This document shows, piece by piece, positions 25,913 to 35,052 of a stretch of 64,000 nucleotides of DNA. This DNA comes from CAYQLY01 sp964418605 (GTDB lineage: Bacteria > Bacteroidota > Bacteroidia > Cytophagales > Cyclobacteriaceae). The stretch lies in assembly GCA_964418605.1 (NCBI GenBank), contig CAYQLY010000006.1, positions 62,001-126,000 of the forward strand, read 5' to 3'. The translations under genes were made by a program, and so were the position numbers. Below the pieces are notes generated by a model. The model was not told the origin of the DNA. It did not search any database and worked only from the letters and a program-made list of their open reading frames with translations. The stretch's first letter is position 1; each line of letters starts with the position of its first letter.

Positions 25913-27202
25913 CTACTCTTCTAATAAATCTTCATTTTCACCTCGGATTATTTTTACAGTTTCTATTTTAGAATCCTCTTTTGAAATAATGGTAAAATGA
26001 AAAGGTGGTATATAGATTGTTTCATTAATGTCTGGAATATCTTCTGCAATGGATAAAATATACCCCCCAAGAGTTTCATATTCTCCTTCTGGTATACGCC
26101 AGCCGTATTTTTCATTTAAGTAATCAATATCGAGTTGAGCACTTAAAATATAGGTATGATCATCGATTTGTTCTTCTAATTTGTTTTCTTCATCGTGTTC
26201 ATCTTTGATTTCACCAAAGATTTCCTCCATAACATCTTCCATCGTTATAATCCCTGATGTGCCACCAAATTCGTCCACCACCAAAGCCATACTTTTTCGC
26301 TCAGTGATTAAATTGAGCATAAGGTCTTGTGCATGCATACTTTCCGGTACAATAGGAATAGGCGTGAGTATGGTTTTTATATGCTCCGGGTTTTTAAATA
26401 AATCTAATGAATGGCAATAACCGACGATATCATCGATAGATTGTTTATAGATTAAAATTTTAGAGTGCCCACTTTCTATAAATTCTTTTTTTAGATCATC
26501 TACAGAGTCATTTAAATCAATAGCACGGAGCTCTGTGCGATGAACCATGCAGTCTCGTACTTTTAACTTTTTGAATTCAAGCGCATTGTGAAAAATACGT
26601 GTATTAAGAGCTATTTCTTCTTCTTCGCTTTTTCGTTGGAGTCTACTTTTAATGTAGTGATTTAAATCCGTGAGTCCAAATACAGGTTTATCCTCAGAAT
26701 ATGAAAATCGAGCTATGCGCACGATAACCAATTTTGTTAGAGAGATGATAATAAATACGAAAGGGTAAAGGAGTATATAAATTAAAAAAAGAGGAATGGC
26801 TAGGTATGTTAATATTTTTTCCGGATTTTTTAAAAATATAATTTTAGGTAAAAATTCAGCTGTTGCTACAACCAATAATGTCGAGCAAATGGTTTGAATA
26901 ATTAATATCATCCATTCGTTGTGAATGACAGCAGGAAGATGGCTATCTAAATAAGGTTCTAAAGCATCAGCCATCAAGATCCCATAAATAACAATCGATA
27001 CGGTATTTCCTATAAGCGTAGCACCGATAAATAGAGAAGGTTTTTTGGAAAAGTGAGACAGAATTTTTCCTGACAATGTTCCTCGTTTGCCCATCAATTC
27101 AAAATGGAGCTTATGAACAGAAATAAAGGCAATTTCAGTACCTGAAAAAAATGCAGTGAATCCTAAAACTAAAATTATAAAAAAAAGCAATAGATAGTCC
27201 AA
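25913..27202 (-). CDS. CNNM/CBS-domain membrane protein (hemolysin/CorC-like family)
   Basis: A 429-residue protein. Residues 1-190 form the CNNM transmembrane domain with four hydrophobic spans and the signature FFSGTEIAFISVHK near residue 19. Two CBS domains follow (VRDCMVHRTELRAID, then ILTPIPIVPESMHAQDL with DEFGGTSGIITMEDVMEEIFGEI). A C-terminal CorC/HlyC transporter-associated domain ends the chain. Proteins of this family take part in magnesium or cobalt homeostasis; in Bacteroidota some paralogues (GldE) serve gliding. The sequence alone does not decide between them. The haemolysin label is historical. Confidence 0.9.
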   Translation of the reverse strand: MDYLLLFFIILVLGFTAFFSGTEIAFISVHKLHFELMGKRGTLSGKILSHFSKKPSLFIGATLIGNTVSIVIYGILMADALEPYLDSHLPAVIHNEWMILIIQTICSTLLVVATAEFLPKIIFLKNPEKILTYLAIPLFLIYILLYPFVFIIISLTKLVIVRIARFSYSEDKPVFGLTDLNHYIKSRLQRKSEEEEIALNTRIFHNALEFKKLKVRDCMVHRTELRAIDLNDSVDDLKKEFIESGHSKILIYKQSIDDIVGYCHSLDLFKNPEHIKTILTPIPIVPESMHAQDLMLNLITERKSMALVVDEFGGTSGIITMEDVMEEIFGEIKDEHDEENKLEEQIDDHTYILSAQLDIDYLNEKYGWRIPEGEYETLGGYILSIAEDIPDINETIYIPPFHFTIISKEDSKIETVKIIRGENEDLLEE

Positions 27203-27223
27203 GGTGTAGTGTTGATTATGTTT

Positions 27224-27433
27224 TTATTTATTCCTTAATTTAAAAATTAAAATAAAAATAACAGCAATCATGAAAATCCAATATTGAAATTCACGCAAAC
27301 CAATGATAATACAGAGTAAAGACGCAACGAGCAAAAGAACATCTACCCATTTTAGTTTTTTTATGATACCAAGCCCTATGACAAGGATAGCTAGTATAAG
27401 AAAAAAGATCTCGAGTATTACTTGTAAATACAT
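27224..27433 (-). CDS. Small membrane protein, two to three spans
   Basis: A 69-residue, almost wholly hydrophobic protein: EIFFLILAILVIGLGIIKKL, a second span VDVLLLVASLLCIIIGL and a third YWIFMIAVIFILIFKL, ending in basic RNK. ATG start, 21 bases before the CNNM gene on the same strand. No family is recognised. Its size, hydrophobic periodicity and operon position support a real gene. Confidence 0.6.
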   Translation of the reverse strand: MYLQVILEIFFLILAILVIGLGIIKKLKWVDVLLLVASLLCIIIGLREFQYWIFMIAVIFILIFKLRNK

Positions 27434-27516
27434 GTTTGTTTTATATAAAAAACATTTTTAAATGTAAAGATACAAATTTTGATATGATTCTGTTTTGAGG
27501 AAATATAATTACAGAA

Positions 27517-28062
27517 CTATTCTTCTTCATTTTCATTATCTAATGAAAATACACCCGTTGGTTTCAAGATTTTATAAGTAGAAAAATCTTGAGCAGCCTC
27601 TAATCCCTGTCCTTGAAGTATTTCTTCTTCTGTTTCTATTTTTACAAAATTATCTGTAAATACTCTTTTTTCATCCGGATTCCAAAAAAGTTTTTCAGTA
27701 TTGAGCTTTTCTTTTTTGAATGCATTAGATACAATGACGTTACCTTTAGCAGTATATAGTTTTTTGGTTGCGTCAAATGTGGCAGAGTTGGCGGTCAACT
27801 CTGCATATTTAGATCCGTCTTTCTCAAAAAAATGAATATGTATGCCTTTCGGAAACACACGATTTCCATTTTTAAAATCAAGTTGAACAGGTGCTTCTAG
27901 AACCATCCGCACAACAGCAGAGTCGCTGAACAGGGTTCGTATATTTTCAAAAGTAGCTAAAGGACCTTTGTATTCTTTTAATAAAGCAGGGTCTTTTTTT
28001 TGCTCACACGCGCTTAGCATGTTAGCTAACAATAAACTAATTATAAAATAATGTATACGCAC
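27517..28062 (-). CDS. lptC: LPS export protein LptC
   Basis: A 181-residue lipoprotein-type LptC. The start is GTG at 28062, because no ATG lies before an upstream in-frame stop and the signal peptide begins there. The lipobox NMLSAC gives Cys19, a common variant in Bacteroidota, where LptC is otherwise membrane anchored. The OstA/LptC-like beta-jellyroll follows: VVRMVLEAPVQLDFKNGN, then YAELTANSATFDATKKLYTA and LNTEKLFWNPDEKRVFT. It carries lipopolysaccharide from LptBFG to LptA across the periplasm. It sits directly after the GIN-domain gene, in the conserved coaX-barrel-lptC-CNNM order. Confidence 0.88.
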   Translation of the reverse strand: MRIHYFIISLLLANMLSACEQKKDPALLKEYKGPLATFENIRTLFSDSAVVRMVLEAPVQLDFKNGNRVFPKGIHIHFFEKDGSKYAELTANSATFDATKKLYTAKGNVIVSNAFKKEKLNTEKLFWNPDEKRVFTDNFVKIETEEEILQGQGLEAAQDFSTYKILKPTGVFSLDNENEEE

Positions 28063-28064
28063 AG

Positions 28065-28787
28065 TTAGTCTAGTTTATATATATGTCCGGAACCTGTAAT
28101 AGAGGATGAAATTTTTGGAGATCCTTTATAAAAAACAGATCCACTTCCTGATAAGGATACATCTAATTCTTTTGTAGCAAACACCCGACAATTTCCACTT
28201 CCTGCAATATGGATATCCGCTGATTCAGAAGTGAGCAATGACTCACAACTTCCAGATGCATCAATTACAATGGATTGTATGGTGCCCAGTCCTTTTAAAT
28301 TAACTTTTCCAGAACCGATAAGACTCACAGCAATGCGTTGAGTTTTAACAAGTAAGCTAGAAGAAAAACTATCCTCCATAATAACATGAATATCTTCGCT
28401 ATGTAATGTATCTTCTGTTATCAATTGTCCACTTCCTCGAAGATATATCCGTTTGAATGTAGAATAGTTAATAGTTATGTTAATAGAATCTGTCGGATTA
28501 GTACAGTTCTCTAATTGAATCGTTAATCGATTTCTTTTTACACTTGTTTTAATATGTTCCATGAGGTTATCATCTGCTTTGATGATAACTTTTTTATCAT
28601 CCTGGTGAACAAGATGAATAGTTACAGGGCCTTGAACATCCAATTCATCGAAAGAGTCTACTATGCGCTCTTCTGAAGTTATTTTTCCAGAACCTGTATA
28701 GCATGTTGTTTCTGTACTAAATGGGTCGCATCCATTGCCTATTATGATACAAAAAACAATTACAATAAAATAAAAATTTTTAATCAT
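28065..28787 (-). CDS. GIN-domain (DUF2807) secreted protein
   Basis: The start is set at ATG 28787 (240 residues); a longer frame from 28826 would begin with GTG and lie inside the upstream gene. The N-terminus is a signal peptide ending near GNGC, an imperfect lipobox. The rest is the beta-helical GIN/DUF2807 fold with repeated short strands such as RIYLRGSGQLITEDT, SLIGSGKVNLKGLG, IHIAGSGNCRVF and VSLSGSGSVFYKGS, each carrying a GSG turn. Putative autotransporter-adhesin-like proteins of this kind are common in Bacteroidota, with unknown role. It overlaps the barrel gene by 8 bases. Confidence 0.85.
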   Translation of the reverse strand: MIKNFYFIVIVFCIIIGNGCDPFSTETTCYTGSGKITSEERIVDSFDELDVQGPVTIHLVHQDDKKVIIKADDNLMEHIKTSVKRNRLTIQLENCTNPTDSINITINYSTFKRIYLRGSGQLITEDTLHSEDIHVIMEDSFSSSLLVKTQRIAVSLIGSGKVNLKGLGTIQSIVIDASGSCESLLTSESADIHIAGSGNCRVFATKELDVSLSGSGSVFYKGSPKISSSITGSGHIYKLD

Positions 28788-30021
28788 ATTTTCTTCGAAC
28801 AAACCACCTATCGTTAAAAGATACACCTACAATAAAACGAATATACTGTTCTTGAATGAGTGCATATTTTGCTATGCCACGTTGACCTACATTAAGTGCT
28901 AGATTAATATAAGATAAGCGTGTTACAGGCAAAGAAGCGCCTAGGGTGAATTGGTAATCGTAAATTGATTCACCATTGACAATAAAAGGTGTTTTTTTAA
29001 CTTGTATACCTGTGCGGTATGTTACCCTATTTAAATAAGTAGTGGAACCTGCATTTGGAGTCATCTCTCCTCCAATACCAATAGTATAACTTGTAGTGAG
29101 TATATCATTGGATAAATTTTTAAATGAAGACCAGTCTTGAAATGAAAAATCTCCTCCAATCAGCCATTGACTTCCTTTGTATAAACTTATTCCTGCAGAA
29201 ATGTTTTGTGGGTAGGATAAAGCAGTTGTTTTTTCTTTTAACAATGTGTCTGATGTTATAATATTTCCGACAGCATCTTTGTGTTGGCCAAAGAAATTAT
29301 CTTTTACAGTTAAAGGAGTTGTTAACTCTGAGGTAAGGCCTATAACCATAGCGATGTCTTTTTTTAGCTTTGATTCAAAAGATAAACCTGGTTTTACAGA
29401 GAAGCCACGATAATTCGATTCTTGAACGCTTTCCACCGTATAACCACCAATCATAGGCTTGCTTGTTACACTACCTGATTTTCGAATCGTTCCAAAAATA
29501 TAACTACCTTGCAACCCTATTAAAATGTGTGAAGAAAGCTTTATGCCTTGAGATAAAAACAATGTATTTAATCCTCCTGATCCATTCATGGTATAATTAG
29601 CCACATCACTACTATTTAGATTTTTACTATAGGCTGAAGAATAATTTACCAAAGATAAAGGCCGCATCCCCATTGCTATGACATAGCGATTAGTTAAAAT
29701 AGGGAGTGATAAAATGATTTGATTGAGATTGCCTGTTGCCTGACGCTGGGAAATCCCTTCTTTTTTTAATTGTTTATATTCACCCCATACACTAAACTCA
29801 AATGAAGTCCATGTCGTGTGAGAGAGCAAAGCAGGATTTAAATAATTCACATGCAAGTTAGAAAAAGTACCTACACCTACATGCCCCATACCGCTGTTTG
29901 TGATCGTTGCACCTGAATAAACATCACCAACGCCTAATGATGAATAAGGTGAATTACCAGTTTGTCCTTGTGTATGTAATGAAAGTAAAGCTAACCCCGC
30001 AATGATCCAAACTTTGTACAT
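28780..30021 (-). CDS. Outer-membrane beta-barrel protein in the coaX-lptC cluster
   Basis: A 413-residue protein with a signal peptide (MYKVWIIAGLALLSLHTQGQ). The mature start TGNSPYSSLGVGDVYSG matches the Bacteroidota family whose barrels begin NSPYSxxGxGD and resemble FadL/PorV-type channels. YLNPALLSH and many amphipathic strands follow, ending with a C-terminal aromatic/basic strand (FIVGVSFNDRWFVRRKYD). In this phylum the gene often lies between coaX and lptC. A role in outer-membrane transport or envelope assembly is inferred; no substrate is known. Confidence 0.82.
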   Translation of the reverse strand: MYKVWIIAGLALLSLHTQGQTGNSPYSSLGVGDVYSGATITNSGMGHVGVGTFSNLHVNYLNPALLSHTTWTSFEFSVWGEYKQLKKEGISQRQATGNLNQIILSLPILTNRYVIAMGMRPLSLVNYSSAYSKNLNSSDVANYTMNGSGGLNTLFLSQGIKLSSHILIGLQGSYIFGTIRKSGSVTSKPMIGGYTVESVQESNYRGFSVKPGLSFESKLKKDIAMVIGLTSELTTPLTVKDNFFGQHKDAVGNIITSDTLLKEKTTALSYPQNISAGISLYKGSQWLIGGDFSFQDWSSFKNLSNDILTTSYTIGIGGEMTPNAGSTTYLNRVTYRTGIQVKKTPFIVNGESIYDYQFTLGASLPVTRLSYINLALNVGQRGIAKYALIQEQYIRFIVGVSFNDRWFVRRKYD

Positions 30022-30031
30022 GGATTGTTAA

Positions 30032-30760
30032 TTAATTTTTTATAGTGTGTTGTAATATGTAATGAAGGCCTTTTAAAACTAGATCAGGCTCTGCAAATAT
30101 CGCGTGTTTTAACTTACTTTCAAAAAAATGAGCATCACCACCTGTTATAATGATTTGTAAAGAGCCAAATAATTCTTTATAACGCTCAATCAAACCATTT
30201 ATTTCAGCAATTGCGCCATTCATTACCCCACTAAGCATACATGACGATGTGCTTGTTCCGATAAAATAATTGACAACGCTAGGCTTAAGCAAAGGTAAAT
30301 GAGCTGTAAATTGATGAAGAGAGGATAAGCGTAGCTTTAGCCCAGGCGAAATACTCCCGCCTTGATAGATGCCTTGCTTATCAATAAAATCTAATTTAAG
30401 AGCAGTCCCTATATCTATAACTAAACAATTTTTGTTTGGAAAAATAGAATAAGCTCCTGCCACAGCAGCTATCCGATCACTACCTAATGTTTCTTTTGTT
30501 TCATAGACGCTTGTAAAAGGCAAAGGGGTCTGAGGTGATATTAGTAATGTAGAACGTGCTATGTCATGAAGCCATTCGGAAGCTGAAGCTGTTGATATAC
30601 GACCAACCGAAGAAATCACTAAATGAGCGAACCGTTTTTTTTTTAATACATCTTTAGCTTCTTCTAAAGAAACAACCGTATATTTTTCAATAAGTTCAGC
30701 TTTATAAAAAAGACCTACCTTAATAGCCGTATTGCCAATATCTACTACTACAGCATCCAT
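30032..30760 (-). CDS. coaX: Type III pantothenate kinase (CoaX)
   Basis: A 242-residue ASKHA-fold kinase. VVDIGNTAIKVGLF (residues 5-18) is the phosphate-1 motif, CLVIDIGTALKLDFID the phosphate-2 motif, and GGSISPGLKLRLSSLHQFTA the pantothenate-binding segment. IIITGGDAHFF is the adenosine motif. It phosphorylates pantothenate at the first step of CoA synthesis in the cytosol, and is the feedback-insensitive class usual in Bacteroidota. It is 3 bases downstream of a DinB-like gene and 10 bases upstream of the barrel gene. Confidence 0.95.
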   Translation of the reverse strand: MDAVVVDIGNTAIKVGLFYKAELIEKYTVVSLEEAKDVLKKKRFAHLVISSVGRISTASASEWLHDIARSTLLISPQTPLPFTSVYETKETLGSDRIAAVAGAYSIFPNKNCLVIDIGTALKLDFIDKQGIYQGGSISPGLKLRLSSLHQFTAHLPLLKPSVVNYFIGTSTSSCMLSGVMNGAIAEINGLIERYKELFGSLQIIITGGDAHFFESKLKHAIFAEPDLVLKGLHYILQHTIKN

Positions 30761-30763
30761 AAT

Positions 30764-31237
30764 CTATAATTGATGAGATAATTCCCTTGAAAATGTAATG
30801 AAATCTGTATTGGGTGGATCTATATGTTGCTCGCGTAATGAAATCGCAAATTGAGCCCGGTGATAAGTAGCGTGATTAGCTGTATGTATAATAATATCTG
30901 AAATCACCGTTTTATATGGTTTTTGCTGAAAATTCACATATGACAATAACCGATTTAATTCGTTTTCAGTAATATCCTCCAAATAGTTCATCCAACGTAA
31001 ATGTGTCTCACGTGATAAGATATGTAGCTCCTCCCATGGGATGGTCTTCCAAATGTGGATACTTGCTATATCTTCTTCTCCAAGTATGCGCTTAAGCCAT
31101 AATTGTTGTGCTGCTACCACATGGCTGAATAAAAGATGAATCCGTTCTGGCACATGAGGCAGTTCTTTACAAACAGAAAAATACCTTTCGTTGGCCCATT
31201 GATTATACGCGTATAGTCGTAGAAAATAATCTTTCAT
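30764..31237 (-). CDS. DinB-family protein
   Basis: A 157-residue four-helix-bundle protein. LRLYAYNQWANERYFSVC is the characteristic first helix, with the NxW and the following helix LFSHVVAAQQLWLKRILGE containing the first histidine. IIIHTANHATYHRAQFAISL near residue 115 contains two further histidines of the metal triad. The family includes thiol-dependent metal enzymes and proteins induced by DNA damage; the reaction here is not known. It appears to be the first gene of the - strand run. Confidence 0.88.
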   Translation of the reverse strand: MKDYFLRLYAYNQWANERYFSVCKELPHVPERIHLLFSHVVAAQQLWLKRILGEEDIASIHIWKTIPWEELHILSRETHLRWMNYLEDITENELNRLLSYVNFQQKPYKTVISDIIIHTANHATYHRAQFAISLREQHIDPPNTDFITFSRELSHQL

Positions 31238-31400
31238 ATGCCACTTATATTATATATAGTAAAAAGAACACAAAGATGGCGAATCCCGTCTAATCAAGAA
31301 TAAGATATAATGTCTTTTCAGAACCAAAAACTTGCATTTCATCTAAAAATACCGTTATTTAGCGACCTTAAATTTATGATCAAGGTATAACTAAAAAAAT

Positions 31401-31643
31401 ATGGGAAGAGGAGATATTAAATCACGCAAAGGTAAAATATGGAATGGCAGCTATGGCAATTCCCGAAAAAGAAAGAAAAAAAATACGGTTAAGAGCTCGT
31501 CTAAGCCAGTAACAAAGAAGGCAACAAAGGCTAAAGTAGAACCTGTTGAAACTATCGAAAAAACCAAGAAAACAGTTAAAACAAAATCTTCTACTGTTAA
31601 AACAAAGAAGAAGGCAGCAGATGATAAGCCTACCAACGAATAA
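31401..31643 (+). CDS. 30S ribosomal protein bTHX with long lysine-rich tail
   Basis: An 80-residue protein. Residues 1-27, MGRGDIKSRKGKIWNGSYGN and the basic run after it, match bTHX, a very small ribosomal protein that sits in the head of the 30S subunit. In typical members the chain ends near this point; here about 50 more residues of lysine, threonine and valine follow (TKAKVEPVETIEKTKKTVK, STVKTKKKAA), resembling bacterial histone-H1-like tails. It is a single-gene unit on the + strand. Whether the tail contacts rRNA or DNA is unknown. Confidence 0.85.
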   Translation: MGRGDIKSRKGKIWNGSYGNSRKRKKKNTVKSSSKPVTKKATKAKVEPVETIEKTKKTVKTKSSTVKTKKKAADDKPTNE

Positions 31644-31831
31644 GAGAATATAATTTGGTATACATGGGGGTATATAAAATTAATTCTATATTTTTTTGAA
31701 AAAATCCAAATTTCTATCTGAAAATAGAAGAAAAAGCAGGATATTCTTGTTTTTTTGACCTAAAAACCTAGAGATTTGAAGTTCCCACTTTTGGTAAATT
31801 TTATTTTTTAATTTTTTAACTTTTAATTAAC

Positions 31832-34800
31832 ATGAGAAAAATTTTACTTGTTTTTATCACTGTGTTAGGGCTTACAGCAAGCCTCTATGCACAAGAACGC
31901 ACCATAACCGGAAAGGTTACAGATGCGAAGGATGGCTCCACTTTACCGGGTGTATCGGTAGGGATTAAGGGTACGTCCAGCGGGGCCATCACCGATATCG
32001 ATGGAAAATACTCTATTACTGTTCCATCGGATGAAACAGTTCTTGTATTTACTTTCGTAGGATACATTCAACAAGAAATTACCGTAGGCGCCATGTCTGT
32101 AGTAGACTTACAACTGGCCTCTGATGTAAAAGTACTGAAAGATGTCGTCGTTACAGCTAACGCGATTGAGAAGGAAAAGCGGTCTTTGGGGTATACAGTA
32201 AGTGAGGTTAAAAACTCTGATTTAATAAAAGGCTCTGAAAGAAGTTTTATTAATGCAATGCAAGGACAAGTTCCTGGTGCATTTATTCAAAGCAACTCTG
32301 GAGCACCTGGTGCATCAAGCCGAATTATTTTAAGAGGCGGATCTTCATTAAATGGAAACAATCAGGCATTAATAGTTGTTAATGGCGTTCCTATTGACAA
32401 CTCTTTCTTTGCTTCAGATGACATATTGAATAATCCGACAGACCCTGGTAATAGAGGAAATGATATTAATCCTGAGGACATTGAAGCAGTTACTGTTTTG
32501 AAAGGCCCTGCTGCTGCTGCATTGTATGGAGCTCGTGCTTCTAATGGTGCTATTTTAATTACCACAAAAAGTGGAAAAGGATCAGGTAAAAATAAAAAAA
32601 TGGAGATATCTTATAGTACTAGTTTGACTTTTGAAAATCCTCTAAAATTACCTGAACTTCAAAATCAATTTGGCCAAGGACATGGTACAAACAATGATGG
32701 TGTAGCGGAACATATTTTAAATGAAAACTGGAGCTGGGGACCGGCTTTTGACGGAACAATGAGGCCATGGGGACGTGTAGTTGAGATTGATGGTGTACCT
32801 CAACAACGTGTTAAACCTTTTGTTGCTATTCCAAATAATTTGAGAGAGTTTTTTAATACAGGTACTACTTTTTCTAATAATCTTTCATTGGGAGGAGGTA
32901 ATGAACTTTCTAATTATTATTTATCGGTAGGTGATGTAACTCAAAAAGGTATTGTTCCAACATCTGAATTTAAAAGAACATCTTTTATGGTTAATGGAAG
33001 TACTAAATTGACTAATAAGGTTTATTCTAGCTCTTCTCTTAATTATGTTAGAACAGCAAATAATGCTCTTTTATCAGGCCAATCAGATGAATCTTCTTTT
33101 AATGCACTTATTCAAACACCAAGGGATATATCCTTGTTAGAGTTAAAAGACTTAAATAATCCTTTTAATACTATTGATAATTTTTATAATGAATACGCTA
33201 TTAATCCTTGGGAGGCATTACAAAACAATCGGTATAATACAAAGGTTGATCGTATTATTGGAAATATTCAATTAGGTTATAAACCTATGGAATGGTTGGA
33301 TGTATCCTACCGTTTAGGTACGGATTTTTATACTGATAGCAGAAGACAGTATCGTGCCATACGAAGACCAGTTGGACCAAATGCTACATTTAATACTCAA
33401 CCTGGTTTTTATGAGGAAAGCAAATATGTTGTGAGTGAATTAGTGGGTGATTTGATGGTAACTGCCAAAAAGGATTTTTCTGATAATTTTGGAATGAGTG
33501 TGTTGCTGGGCCATAATTTTAGAAAACGAAACTCTTCTAATCAAATTAGTACAGCTAGTGAATTAGTAATTCCAGGATTGTATAATTTAGATAATGTTAA
33601 TGGTACTCCTAGTACAACTAATGATATTCTAGTAAGATCACTGCATGGCGTTTATGCAGATATTCAACTTTCGTTTAAAAAATATTTATTTTTAGGTTTT
33701 ACGGGTAGAAACGATTGGTCTTCTACACTTCCTAAGACTAAGAATAGCTTTTTTTATCCAAGTGCTAATATTTCTTTTGTTCTTACTGACGCCTTTAATA
33801 TTCAAAGCAAGTTATTTAGCTATGCTAAATTGAGGGCAAGTATTGCTCAAGTAGGTAATGATCCTAATCCTTATCAATTGCTTACTTATTTTGAGAGAAC
33901 AGAGGTTGAGGATGGATTTAATAATTCTCTTGTTCGATTGCCTATGGGTAATGTACCTGGCTTTACTGTAGGAAATAGGCTTGCAAATCCTAATATTAAG
34001 CCAGAGATTACTCGAGCTGTAGAAACTGGTTTAGATGTTAATTTTTTTGATGACAGGTTGAAAGTAGAGTTTACGTACTATAATAACGTAAGTAAGGATC
34101 AAATTATACCTCTTCCATTACCTCCTTCATCCGGGTATACAAGTCAATTGATTAACGCGGGTGCTATAAGAAATAAAGGGGTGGAATTAGGCATAAAAGC
34201 TACACCTGTTAGAACACATAGTGGATTTGTATGGGATGTTAATCTGACATATACAAGAAATAGAAATATGGTTGAAAGCCTTGCACCTGGAGTAAACCAA
34301 GTTAATATAGGTGGAATCGCAGCTTGTCCATTGGTAGCTATCGTTGGACAACCTTATGGTTCATTTTTTGGTATTTCTGATTTATTTGATCCGGAAGGAA
34401 GAATTATTGTTAGATCTAATGGTTTTCCAAAACGATCATCATCAGCTCAAGTATTGGGAAATATACAACCTGACTTTTTAGCTGGTATTTCTAATACATT
34501 TACTTATAAAGGGTTATCGTTTAGTTTTCGATTAGATACTAAGTGGGGCGGGATGTTGTTTTCCCGAACAAGAGATCTCATGCAATTTGCTGGGACAGAT
34601 CCATTAACTACTTATAACGATCGTAAAGCATTTGTGATACCAAATAGTGTTAAAGAAGATGGTAGTGGTGGATATATAGAAAATACTACTAAGGTTAACG
34701 CAGAGACGTATTGGACAGATCAAAATACGTTGAGGGGGTACAATAATACCTTAATTGATGCAAGCTATATTAAATTAAGAGAGGTTAACTTAAGTTATTC

Positions 34801-35008
34801 GTTTCCTAAAAAATGGATAAATGCAACTCCTTTTGGCTCCGTACAAATCGGCATTGTTGGAAGAAATTTATGGCTGTGGACACCAAAAGAAAACACATAC
34901 GTAGACCCTGAGATGAATACGTTTGGTAATGGGAACGTTCAAGGCTATGATTGGACAAGCTACCCTTCAGTGCGTAGTATAGGTGGGAATGTTAGGCTGA
35001 CGTTCTAA
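31832..35008 (+). CDS. SusC/RagA-family TonB-linked outer-membrane protein
   Basis: A 1058-residue TonB-dependent transporter of the SusC type. A signal peptide (MRKILLVFITVLGLTASLYA) is followed by a carboxypeptidase-regulatory-like domain (ITGKVTDAKDGSTLPGVSV through TFVGYIQQEI), then the plug (GQVPGAFIQSNSGAPGASS, ILRGGSSLNGNNQALIVVNG), and a 22-strand barrel ending SYPSVRSIGGNVRLTF. No STN domain precedes the plug, so no direct anti-sigma signalling is indicated. The 5' region (31921-32040, 59 of 120 G+C) is much richer in G+C than the rest. With the adjacent SusD it imports an unknown oligomer. Confidence 0.95.
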   Translation: MRKILLVFITVLGLTASLYAQERTITGKVTDAKDGSTLPGVSVGIKGTSSGAITDIDGKYSITVPSDETVLVFTFVGYIQQEITVGAMSVVDLQLASDVKVLKDVVVTANAIEKEKRSLGYTVSEVKNSDLIKGSERSFINAMQGQVPGAFIQSNSGAPGASSRIILRGGSSLNGNNQALIVVNGVPIDNSFFASDDILNNPTDPGNRGNDINPEDIEAVTVLKGPAAAALYGARASNGAILITTKSGKGSGKNKKMEISYSTSLTFENPLKLPELQNQFGQGHGTNNDGVAEHILNENWSWGPAFDGTMRPWGRVVEIDGVPQQRVKPFVAIPNNLREFFNTGTTFSNNLSLGGGNELSNYYLSVGDVTQKGIVPTSEFKRTSFMVNGSTKLTNKVYSSSSLNYVRTANNALLSGQSDESSFNALIQTPRDISLLELKDLNNPFNTIDNFYNEYAINPWEALQNNRYNTKVDRIIGNIQLGYKPMEWLDVSYRLGTDFYTDSRRQYRAIRRPVGPNATFNTQPGFYEESKYVVSELVGDLMVTAKKDFSDNFGMSVLLGHNFRKRNSSNQISTASELVIPGLYNLDNVNGTPSTTNDILVRSLHGVYADIQLSFKKYLFLGFTGRNDWSSTLPKTKNSFFYPSANISFVLTDAFNIQSKLFSYAKLRASIAQVGNDPNPYQLLTYFERTEVEDGFNNSLVRLPMGNVPGFTVGNRLANPNIKPEITRAVETGLDVNFFDDRLKVEFTYYNNVSKDQIIPLPLPPSSGYTSQLINAGAIRNKGVELGIKATPVRTHSGFVWDVNLTYTRNRNMVESLAPGVNQVNIGGIAACPLVAIVGQPYGSFFGISDLFDPEGRIIVRSNGFPKRSSSAQVLGNIQPDFLAGISNTFTYKGLSFSFRLDTKWGGMLFSRTRDLMQFAGTDPLTTYNDRKAFVIPNSVKEDGSGGYIENTTKVNAETYWTDQNTLRGYNNTLIDASYIKLREVNLSYSFPKKWINATPFGSVQIGIVGRNLWLWTPKENTYVDPEMNTFGNGNVQGYDWTSYPSVRSIGGNVRLTF

Positions 35009-35052
35009 ATAGTAGAGTTAATTGATTTTAGATGTTTTAAATTTGAAATAAT

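Noticed and set aside
25913..27202. Possible assignment of the CNNM/CBS protein as gliding protein GldE
   Set aside because: No gliding genes (gldD or similar) are adjacent, and the domain layout is shared by the whole family, so the specific name is not justified.
35038..35045. TAAATTTG resembling a -7 promoter box before the SusD-like gene
   Set aside because: It sits only 7 bases before the start codon and has no spaced -33 box; the gene is almost certainly co-transcribed with the susC-like gene.
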